A stretch of 64,000 nt of DNA from contig NC_062998.1 of the NCBI RefSeq assembly GCF_023078275.1, positions 19,543,916 through 19,607,915 of the forward strand, in the 5' to 3' direction. Positions 26,001 to 38,000 of this stretch are shown here, one piece after another. Origin of the DNA: Leguminivora glycinivorella. Taxonomy: Eukaryota > Arthropoda > Insecta > Lepidoptera > Tortricidae. The stretch's first letter is position 1. Each line of letters opens with the position of its first letter. The position numbers and the translations under genes were made by a program. Below the pieces are notes generated by a model that saw only the letters and a program-made list of their open reading frames with translations, searched no databases and had not been told where the DNA came from.

Positions 26001-29000
26001 GTATGACTATGTGGCCTTATTTGAAAGTTAATTTTAGTCTCTATCGGAAAATGCCATGAAATTCATAACATTTCTCATAAAAAAGGGAATTTTCAGCAAA
26101 AGAAACCAACGTGTATCCTTGATAAAATTACAAAAAAATTCAACACAATAAAATCAACAAATAAAAGAAAAAATAACTTAAAACTAAACTTAAACCCTAG
26201 TTTTTCTCCCCTGACCCTCGTGTGTAGCTTTTAGGCCAGAGAACAACCCATATGTCACCGTTACCTCCCCTTTTAAACTCGTCTAGGGTATCAAACCTAG
26301 GAAACCAGTCAAATTGCATACCCACTTTTTTTCTTTGTAACCACCGCAGACTGGCGATTATTGATTTTAAGAAAATGATTGACATTGTTTCTTAAAGTAC
26401 TTTAATTGTACTTTCAAATGATACCAATATTGGTAGGTTACGATGAATAAGATTAGAGGTATATCTGCTTGAAACGAATTTTGCGCGAGGTGTAATTTGG
26501 TAGACGCCGAATGTATGGGAACGCGTGTCAAGCGGTACTCCCCGCCTACAGGTATGTGGTTGTAGTTTGCTTATTTATTATCCGATCGTAGAAATTTAAA
26601 AAGCAACAGATAGCTTAATAATGTAGTTAAATGATTTATATAACATATTTTTTAGCTAAGTGGCCGTTTTCATTGCCTTTTTGAGTCACAAAAATCAAAA
26701 AAGAGAGTAAAAAAAAAGGATTTTTTGCATTATTGTTAATTAAAAAATAACTAACAAAACTATACTTTTCACGTATAAGAAATCTTAATCAGCATGTTAT
26801 ACGCTTTCAATCGACACCTCATTTTTCAAAATTGGATAAGGGGTTCTAGACAAATTGGCAAAAAATTTAAACCCGGGACCGGGATCTTTGTAACGTCATA
26901 GTTAACCCCCCCACAGTCTGAGAATGCGACAAGTCATTATTTCGTACTCAGTAAAGTCTACCGATCACAACGATACCACTTGTCAGCAGTATACTCTCCA
27001 GTCACATCAACTTTTTCCGAGACCCTGTCGCCGCTCTACTACATCATGTCCAGGCGACTTACCACCAGACATAGCATGTATAGACTTAGCTACGTCTGAG
27101 GCCGATATCCGCGTCGCTCGCCTCTCCATAATGCCCCCCGTGCTCCCCCCCTCACATGCAGGTGCTATGCTAGGTTGCACAGTAAAGTGATCTCTAAAGA
27201 TGTTAGCTATGACCCCGTGATCTGTTACCCCCTCCACACCCGCTGGCGGGCCAGACCTCACATTTAACCTGCCCGTCGACTTCCAAAATGCCTTAAAATC
27301 CTTTTTAGAGTGATGCGATGCTATCATGTCCATTTGTATTTGATTTTGATGGTCTTGGCACCATTTTAGTCGGGACTTAAATATACGTTTACTTTCACAC
27401 ATGTTAGTATATTCAGTGCCCACCAAAGGTTTGCCATTAGACACCCATTCAATAAATGCTTGTCTCGCCCGTCCTTCACGTGCCTATTCCAACCAACTAT
27501 ACGATGTTTGTTACTTTTATTATGTCTTACATTTTCCTTACTGACTATGGCAGACTGGCTAAGCGCCGTCACAATGTCTCGGTACATGTTATCCAAAATT
27601 ATTTTATGACCAGGGTCATTACAACATTTGTCACCACAATTAATGAAATTGGTAGGAAAATTAATATTTCTTAACCTGTTATGACATTCTTTTGTGTACA
27701 TCGCAATCCGTTCATTTGTTCTCTCCCCCCATAATGCGCAGTTAGTGATTTTAAGCGGCGCAGCAGTTAATCTAGGGGTTAATATACCTATATTACATTC
27801 TAATATGAGGGGAAAGTGGTCGGACCAGACTACGTCATATAAGCATTAAAAGCGTTAAAATCAACGTTTTTTTCTTTAAAACCAAGGTTTTGGAGAAAAA
27901 AAAATGCCTTAAAGTTAAAAAGGATGCTTGGAAATGAGTACCATGTGTCCCAACAAGACGCACCTCGAGCACATTCGGCAAATGGTATTCTAGCGTAGTT
28001 TCAGACTAAGAGCGTAGCCGTGTTTGCATAGAAAATCGGCCCTTTCGCCAAATGTTCACTGTAATTTTTTTTTAAAGAGCTCTCATGACAAATATTATTT
28101 ACTGTAAGTTTGAGGTTTCTATCTTTTTTATTTTCTGAGATATGATTTTTTTATTAATTTACATAATATCCATTTTTTTCAACATTGGCTAATGCGATTC
28201 ACTTGAACTTTTGGGACAATAATATACATGTAATGACTCACATGTTCTAGCAATAATATTTAATAATGCCGAAAAAAATCTTGGCTTAAAGTAGGAAACA
28301 AAACTTCAGTATTTTTTTTTCTCGCTTTTTAGAAAAGCGACACCTACAGTTCTTTGTCAAGTAATTGCTTATATAAAGGCCTGCAAGATATATTTTTTTT
28401 TAAATAATCCAGTAGGTACTTCATACTAGAAAATGAAATAATAAAGGATACTACCCATACCGCAAACGAGCTACACAGTAAATAGGTGAATTTTAGTCGT
28501 AATACCTTTATGAATGCAATCTTCCAGTACCAATATTGTTAATAATAAAGAGGTTTGCGACTAAAATTCACCTATTTACTGTGTAGCTCGTTTGCGGTAT
28601 GGGTAGTATACTTTATTATTCCATTTTCTAGTATGAAGTACCTCCTGGATTATTTTGAAAAAAATATATATTGCGGGCCTTTATATAAGCAATTACTTGA
28701 CAGAGAACTATAGGTGTCGCTTTTCTAAAAAGCGAGAAAAAAAATACTGAAGATTTGTTTCCTACTTTAAGCCAAGATTTTTTTCGGCACTATTAAATAT
28801 TATTGCTAGAACATGTGAGTCATTACATGTATATTATTGTCCCAAAAGTTCAAGTGAATCGCATTAGCCAATGTTGAAAAAAAAATGGATATTATGTAAA
28901 TTAATAAAAAAATCATATCTCAGAAAATAAAAAAGATAGAAACCTCTAACTTACAGTAAATAATATTTGTCACGAGAGCTCTTTAAAAAAAAATTACAGT

Positions 29001-32000
29001 GAACATTTGGCGAAAGGGCCGATTTTCTATGCAAACACGGCTTTTTTATCCGAAACATGAGTGGCCACCCAGGCCTCCAGGTTTAGGCGTATTAGACTAT
29101 TTTGTATACATGCTTTGAAGACTAAATTTATATAAAATCATAAACCTAGATAATTTCAAAAAGGTTATCGAGAGTATTTGGGATGAAATGTGAAGAAAAC
29201 GGTGCGTGCCGCGTGTGATCCGTTTGAGAAGCGTTTGAGGCTGGTAAACAAGTTAATGCTGGAGTTATTCCAAAACATTTGTTGTGAATGTAGTAAATAA
29301 GAGTGCCATTCATAAAATATAATAATAATGTAGTAACTATTTGTTCATTTTGTTTTATTGGCTATTTGTGCTGTATTAAAACTTATTGGACACGGTGTAT
29401 GCGGTTCTCCCGCTCTTTGAAGATAACCGGAAGTGCCTCTAAGTATATTCGGGTGTCAGACAAACAGTCTGTCTACAGAAGGCTTCAGGATAACCTTTGA
29501 GTGAGCTATACACTCGTCTATATGGGTCACCTGCTCTCAGAAACATATCGCAAAGAGTAACCCCCTTATTCATAAACGTTCTCTAAAGTTATCAAGCCGA
29601 TAAAGTTCGTTTGTCCCCTTCTATCACACCAATACATCGGAAAGGGACAAACGAACTTTAGCGGCTTGATAACTTTAGAGAACGTTTATGAATAAGGGGG
29701 TAAGTATGTCTACAACAAACTATCCTCACCTCTTCTTGAGCTGGTCGATGCGGTTCTCGCGCTCTTTAATCTCGCCGCGCAGCTTGCCGCAATCTTCGGT
29801 GAGCGCGCGAACTTGCACGCTGAACATCTGGCGGCGCGCTTCGATTTCCACCAAACGCTCGTTCATCGCCTGTTAACAGACAGCCTATTAAATGACAAGT
29901 GGCAATAATTTGTTGTATGTTAAATGCCGACGGCAACGTTATGTGACATCAAACTGATGGCGGAAACAGGTGGTAGTGATAAGAATTCTCTAATAAAACG
30001 TGCGTTGTTTGCTAGATTCTCTAGGCTAGCAAGTGCAAGACTTTCTCGCGAATCGCTGTGTCCCATAAGAAGCAGTCTCAAGAACTCACCGGATCGGGCC
30101 GCAGCGGCGTCTACGCTCCTTCGACTCGTCGCATCACTAGCCTATGTGAAATAGGACAGATTTCCTATACATTTAAGCCGTTACTTTCATTTTTGCCTTT
30201 GAAGAGCATTCCGACATCCGATATCTGGTCGGATGATGTGAAAATGCACTAAGGGCCGTAACAAATAGCAGCTCAACGCACCGCATCGAGCGGCTGCAAG
30301 TCCGCGAGGCAGGTGAGAACTACTATAAGACGCCTCAGCACTTTTTCGAGGAGTCTCATACTATTCTTAGAGAACTCACCGCATCGAGCCGCAGCCGCTG
30401 CGTGTCCGCATTGTACGCGCGGTCGTCGAGGCAGGCGAGCGCGCGGGATACGAGCGCGACGCGCAGTCGAGTCAAACGCTTCTTCTACGCTACTCATCCA
30501 TCATTCGTCTAACAATTAAGGCCCATAATAAACAGTAAACTCACCGCATCGAGCCGCAGCCGCTGCGTGTCCGCGTTGTACGCGCGGTCGTCGAGGCAGG
30601 TGAGCGCGCGGGATGCGTGCGCGACGCGCAGCCGCGTCAGAGCTTCTTCGACGCGTGCGCGGCGCCACTCGCCGCGCGACGCGCGCAAGTCCTTCTCGCT
30701 GCCTTCCACGTTCAACATTGACTGGCGCAGACGGCTTTGCTGGAACATGAAAACGTATCGTGAAAACAAAGAAACAAACAGCGATATAATAGTGCTCCCA
30801 CACTAGCTGTTATAATATGTTATGTTCATAGCTCGGCTACGAACTATAACTTCCTCGCGTTGCCATCACGTCCCTTTTACTTACACGGGAGCGACAATAT
30901 TTTGTTGGTTTATATATGTCCCACAGTGGTGCGACTGTAAAGTGGTACAGACCAGCGCCATGTGCGTGGTGACGAAGGTCTCGAGCTCGCGCGCGAGGCG
31001 GCGCATGTCGTCCTGCAGTTTGGCCGAGTGCCGCTCCAGGAGCGCCGCGCGGGCCGCGTGCCGCGCGCGCACCTCCAACAGCCTACAAAAATTGCAACAA
31101 TACTTAAATGACTTCCATCCTTTAATTAGGGTTCCGTAGTCAACTACTTTTAGTCAACCCTTATAGTTTCGCCATGTCTGTCCGTCCGTCCGCGGATAAT
31201 CTCAGTAACCGTTAGCACCAGAAAGCTGAAATTTGGTACCAATATGTATATCATTCACGCCGACAAAATGGTAAAATAAAAAGTGGAAAAAAATGTTTAA
31301 CCCTTAAATGCATGGTGATGTATATATGCATCATATATTTGATGGCCCGTGGCTCGATATGTAGCTATCCAAAATCACATTTATTGCTTAATTATTATTA
31401 TTTAATAAACAATTAAATAATATAATGATTTACTATTTATTATTTCAGGATTAAGACGAAATGGCGGAAAAGTGTGAAAAAACTGGATGATGGTGATTTT
31501 TAGTATGTGATTTAGGCTAATTTTTTTGGGGTTACTAATTAGTTTATGTTTAAACATTTTATCATAGGGGTTTCGCAAAAAGTGTACCTTTTTAATAGTA
31601 GTATTTTTTTTAAATAAAACATTACCAATATCAATATAAATGATATTTGGCCTATTTAACTTCTAACACTGATTTAGTATAAAAATCGATCTTAAATATT
31701 GTTTTTATTATTTTTCCCAGAGTCATAAAACCACTGTCTATCACATATATTAATATCTCGTTAAAAGAAAAATTCATACATTTAAGGGTTAATTAGGATA
31801 CCCCCCATAGTACGTAAAGTGGGGAGTGATTTTTTTTCTCATTCCAACCCTAACGTGTGATATATTGTTGGATATAGGTATTTAAAAATGAATAGGGGTT
31901 TACTAAAGTCACTTTTGATAACGTTCATATTTTCAGAAATAATCGCTCCTAAAGTTAAAAAAAATGTGTCCCCCCCGCTCTAACTTTTGAACCATAAGTT

Positions 32001-35000
32001 TAAAAAATATGAAAAAATCGCAAAAGTACAACTTTATAAATACTTTCTAGGAAAATCATTTTGAACTTGATAGGTTGAACAGTTTTCGAAAAAAAAAAAT
32101 ACGGGAAACTACGGAACACTACACGCGTGGCCCGACACGCTCTTGGCCGGTTTTTCCTATCTCAAATATTTATTTTAAAGTAGTACTCAGTAGGTTATGT
32201 CTCATACTGCATTGATTATATGGTATTGTAGTGTCAGTTGACCTGTTCTCACGGGCCAGTAGCTCGGCCGACACCTCTCGTTCTGACTGAGCGCCCTCCA
32301 TGTGTGACACTTGTGAGCCCGTCGTCTCCACTTGGTAACACTGAAACCAAAGAGGATCGAGTATTATAGAGAGGTACTGTCGAAGTAAAATGTGTAAACA
32401 CAGTGCATAGACTGCCATCTCTTGACACAGGCTTAAAACTTTTGAACCTCAGTTTTGACAATTTGGCCCATATTCTTAGCTTGATATGTGTTAAAATGTC
32501 AAATATTATTAGCGCTACCTAGCCGAGCGTCCCGCAAAGGTGTAACGCCATCTAGGCCACCGTACCTATTTCTATATGGTTCTGAGGTACGTTTTTTTCT
32601 TAGACTGTAGCTGTCTATACGGAGTTACATATGTCTTTCCTCTCACTAACATATGCGAGTAAGAGCAGCTCACTCCGCGATTCTATCGCCGCGCTACAAG
32701 TACATGCCGGTGGCCGCGAGTTCGCGGCCCATTCACTGGTGACGACCTTCGGCGCGGCGCAATAGAATTCAATGTCGGCTGCTCGCGTGCCATCCCTTTG
32801 TTAATGTAGGTAAGAATTTAGAATGGCGGCATTTTGTGAACATCAGAAGAGTGAGCCTTCTGTACTTGTACTATTATATATGTGAGTGTACACGGGAAAA
32901 CGTCCTACATTGTCGATTGCTATAAAGCCACTTTGTCAGTTTATTCATATAAAGACACAAGTAAATCTCGCTTTAATAGTAACCGACAAAGTGGGACGTT
33001 TTACTAAATACACTCACATATGTATCTGCGGTAAGATATGCAAGAATAACAAGAAAGAGCGAAATTTGTTTAATCAAGTTTTGAGGCTGTATGTGTATGT
33101 ATCCTTGTCTACAGAGTAGCTAGAAGATTGCCAATTGCCATCCATATTGCCACTGTGTCACCTCTAGTCATCTAAAAAAAGCGCAATGATTTTGAAAACT
33201 CTGGTGTCTCTAAGATTTTACATGCTCGTAAAAACAATTTACAGAGATTCAAACCATTCTTATAAACACATCAGTCAAGTTTAAAAAAAGGATACTCACG
33301 ATATTGTAAAGGGACTCCTTGACACTCTGGAGATTTTTGAGGACTTCCGCTTGCTTCTTTTCCAATTTGCTGACGATCGCTTTTGAAGCTGAAACAATAT
33401 ACTAAGGATTTAAGAAGGTTTAAATGTGGGGATATCCCACAGGTCTAACTAGGGTTGCAAAAAAACGGTTTTTTTTCTGGCTTGAAAAAAAACATGAAAA
33501 AAAAAACCGTGAAAAAAAACAGTTTTTTTTCTGGAGTATGTTTTTTTTCTAAATTACGAAATCTCAAAATTTGCAAAGTAGTCAATACTTTTATACGGTT
33601 TTTTTAGACTTAATGTTAACTATTAAACGAATTTAATCAAATAACCTTAATTTCTGGTCTTATAAAAGTAACATTTACGAAATCTGTAGTTGGTAGTTAT
33701 CACTATTTACTGTTGGCAACACCACCGCCTCTCCACGCTACACGCAGCATCGGGGATTCCCCAATAAACGTTTGTATACTGAATGTTAATTGAATTAAAA
33801 TGCACGTTATTGTTATTGAAACACATTACATCTCACGAAAAACCGTTATTGCCGTATTATTTGTTCATCTGAAAAAAAACCATATTTAGAAAAAAAACCA
33901 TGGTGCTCGGTTTTTTTTCATGTTTTTTTTTCATAATTCTGAAAAAAAACATTTGGTTTTTTTTCTATTTACAACCCTAGGTCTAACACTATACAGCAGA
34001 GAGCTATAGCACAAGGAAATCAAGAAAGTGTACACTAGGAATTTATTCAGTGTTTACATCAGAACTGTTATTGACCGACTAACTTACAAAACGTAAACAA
34101 ACATATCAAAGAATCGGTTGCTATACCAAATACAAAATATGACAGTATTCCTTCTACAGCCAGTACTGTGGCCTCTTAGGCACAACTCAATTCTATCGAA
34201 TATCTCATTATCATTGTATTCAATATTAAAAAGAAGAATTTCTCCATAAAAATGGGCTTTAAGACTGGCCCCTTGATACAAAAAGTAAGGAACTAACAAG
34301 ATTAGATTAGAAATCTAGGTGTTCAATATGATTGCGTCATTATTTCAGCTCTTGTTGGGGCAGCCTCAGTTACAGAAAATGAAATGCTAATTTCGCATCA
34401 ATTTCGGACATAATTCCAAACTACTAATTTTCCAGATTACAACTGTCGTAAGGCAAATCTCTCACTGATGGTACCCCGTTTGACGAATCTATAGGTCAGA
34501 CATCTATGAGTACAATAAACACTTCTGTGGCCGTATTATGGGCGTGTTTTTTTTCACTTGTCATATCATAAGTCACTTTGGCACTTACATGGGTGAAACA
34601 ACTTTTTCTTGCCTGTTATTGCCATGGTTACGGTCCCCTGAGTCACGCTGGTTTTATGCATAATCATGCTACTGAAATTATGCAAGTTTTCTAGTCCATG
34701 TTTGTAGGTGGCAAATTAAGGAAAGGGCTTGTTAACACCAGAATAATGCATGTTTGCATAGTTTAAGTTGCATAATTTTGCATAAAACCAGCGTGACTCA
34801 GGGGACCGTAACCATGGCAATAACAGGCAAGAAGAAGTTGATTCACCCACATACTTGATAAAATGTGGGAGACATGGTGACAAATGATAGTCCATCTTAG
34901 TCCTATTGTCTACCTTTAAGTTGCATATTGAAGAGCTTCTCCTCATTCTTGAGCGCCAGGAGCTTCTGCTGCTCGACGAAGGAGCAATGCATCGCGCGTT

Positions 35001-38000
35001 GCTGGTTCAGCGTCAGGTTACTGGCGTACCGCTCTTCCTCCTACAAACAACCACGAAAAACTAAAATAATATACAATTCATTTCATATTCCACTACGGAA
35101 CTAACGAAAGAAGTGGCATATTACATAAAGTGTAGCCTTTGATTCAATTTGCAATTTATTATGAACATATATACTTAAACATAAAGGACTACATGATACG
35201 ACTAAAGTATGCTGTAGGTGGTTCTTCTTCCTTCTATCCTTATCCCACGTCATGTGGGGGCGCTACTAATACCGAGTATTAATACCTTATCCTCACGGTG
35301 CTCAGACATAGTCACAGAGTCACAAAAGACAAAATTGAAGATTTGCTAAAGAGCCATGGAGCGCAACATGCTTGGGGTGAAAAGGATTGACCGGGTCCGA
35401 AACATTACGTTGCGCGCCAAGACAGGCATTGTTGACGTTGGAGTCAAAACCGCCAGGTTGAAGTGGGACTGGGCAGGTCATGTACGGCGTATGCATCCAC
35501 AGCGGTGGGCTAAGTTAGCTACGGAGTGGATGCCAATACGCAAACGCCCGAGGGATCGGCCCGGAAAGAGATGGCGGGATGACCTGCACTCCTTTCTCAA
35601 CAACTGGACGGATGCTGCACTTAATCGGGAGGATTGGAAATCTAGGGGGGAGGCCTTTGCCCAGCAGTGGGAGTGGGACACTCTATAGGCTATAAAAAAA
35701 ATACCTGTTGGCCCATTTTTTTTTCGAAGTTGTCCACCCCACTTTTTTGAAACATGGGTATTTTTTACGCGATTCATACTCAGAATCACGAGGTTTTTCG
35801 ATCCTGATAGGAGAAAAAAAATGTCCCAAGATTTCCATAAGTACATTTTTCAAACCTTCCATTCCGGTTCCCCCACACAAAATGTATGAAAAAATGGTCC
35901 GTTACCATTTTGGGAAATAACATTGGGACACTTATTTTCTACTATAAGGATTGAAAGAGCTCGCGATTCTGAGTGGAAATCACATAAAAATTACCAAATC
36001 CAAAAAAAATGGAGTGGACAGCTTTGAAAAACATGGGCCTGATAATGTATAACAAATCATACATTCACACCAACGTTTTTAGGTCATAATTAGGTCAGCA
36101 CGACACTCAGATCAGAATCCAAACATAGCTAAAATTTCAAGATGTCATTTATGATCTAAAAAAAATGTGTAATACTGTCCCGCTTATTCATAAACGTTCA
36201 CTAAAATTAGCAAGTCGATAAAAATCGTTTGTCCCTTTCCGACGTATTGGTGTGGTAGAAAGGGAAGGGGACAAACGATTTTTATCCGCTTGTGTGTAGT
36301 AACACTGATTTAAACTGAAGACGATACAATCATGTGTTATACAAACAATTGTCCTGAAAACGTCGTTTAACTTAAAATGATTATTAAATACTAGCATTCT
36401 CCCGCGGCTTCGCTCGCGTTAAATTCGAAAATTGCGGATTGCTCCATACAAACTTCCACCCCGTGTTTTAGGGAAGTGGGGGGTTTAAAATAAATAAAAA
36501 TCCCTTCAACTATCTCCATTTAAAAAACCGGCCAAGAGCGTGTCGGGCCACGCTCAGTGTAGGGTTCCGTAGTTTTCCGTATTTTTCTCAAAAACTACTG
36601 AACCTATCAAGTTCAAAACAATTTTCCTAGAAAGTCTTTATAAAGTTCTACTTTTGTGATTTTTTTCATAATTTTTAAACATATGGTTCAAAAGTTAGAG
36701 GGGGGGGACGCACTTTTTTTTCCTTTAGGAGCGATTATTTCCGAAAATATCAATATTATCAAATAACGATCTTAGTAAACCCTTATTCATTTTTAAATAC
36801 CTATCCAACAATATATCACACGTTGGGGTTGGAATGAAAAAAAAAATCAGCCCCCACTTTACATGTAGGGGGGGTACCCTAATAAAACATTTTTTTCCAT
36901 TTTTTATTTTTGCACTTTGTTGGCGTGATTGATATACATATTGGTACCAAATTTCAGCTTTCTAGTGCTAACGGTTACTGAGATTATCCGCGGACGGACG
37001 GACGGACGGACGGACGGACGGACGGACGGACGGACAGACAGACATGGCGAAACTATAAGGGTTCCTAGTTGACTACGGAACCCTAAAAATCACATCTATT
37101 TGTCGCTTCACTTGGCCGTGAAAAACGGACAAACAAACAGACACACACACTTTCGCATTTATAATATTAATATGGATTAAAATGTATAAATAACAAACTA
37201 ACCTGCAAAATGTTTTCCAGTTCCTTGGCACGTTGTTCCGAAGTCTTGGTCTTGTCCATTGATTCACCCAGTTTGGCTTTAAGCTCTTTAAGCTGGAAAT
37301 ATATAACTTGTATTAGTAAGTATTATACACATCCAGTCATCCATAGAGAAACATACTTTACTTTTTAGATGTAATGATACCTCAATTTTTTAAAATGTAT
37401 GGAAAATTAAGAAAACATGTTGTGACCTTATTTCATTAGATGACTGTTTGTTTCATAATAAAATAAATAATAATAATACAGTCACCGGCATAAACAAGTG
37501 ATTTCTATACCTTGTCACATTAACGTTTGGTTTGAAATGTCATACGAAATTGTCAAATGATTAGAAGCGACATGGTACAAAAATCATCACTTGTTTATGG
37601 CAGTGACTGTACATCCGCCTTTCTAAGTACCTACGCTATAGTAAATGTACTACAATGGGGCACTTGATCTAAGCAATTGGAAGCGCTATACAATTTCGGG
37701 CGAGTAAACTGTAAGTGATCGTTTTAAAGCAAGTTGCAAGGATTAAAAAAATAAATCGTACTGATACCTGAACTTAAAATACATCTGGAAAGTCTGTAAA
37801 TTTTGAAAAAAAAAACCCGCACAGTGTACCGATTTTCAAGAAATATGGCTAAAACACTCCCAACTAATACAGCTTTCAAACGAAATCTAAGTCGGTTACA
37901 GACTGACATGTCAAACTTATAACACCCCGTCGTTTTTGCGTCGGGGGTTAAAAAAGATTAGCGAAAGCAAGCACCTTGTTGACAATCTCCTTGAGGGCGA

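Larger units (their letters stand above)
21715..27842 (-). pseudogene. Non-LTR retrotransposon, interrupted and broken
   Basis: Read on the minus strand. 27842-27045 gives the end of the endonuclease (Trp-Ser-Asp-His-Phe-Pro-Leu) and the segment ending Ser-Pro-Gly-His-Asp. The frame resumes at 22974 with Gly-Leu-Ser-Val-Glu-His-Leu, then the RT palm with Phe-Gly-Phe-Arg-Pro-Gly, Gln-Gly-Gly and the catalytic Tyr-Ala-Asp-Asp near 22310, down to a stop at 21858. It has a nonsense codon at the 22744/22745 border, frameshifts near 27440 and 22082, and a 5' truncation at 27842. The 3' end has an AT-rich TTTAAATTT tail (21715-21750). Clade likely CR1/jockey-related, not settled. Confidence 0.85.

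Noticed and set aside
30881..31078. Frame 30881-31078 as a separate small gene
   Set aside because: It is CCDC39 exon 13 read through its donor.
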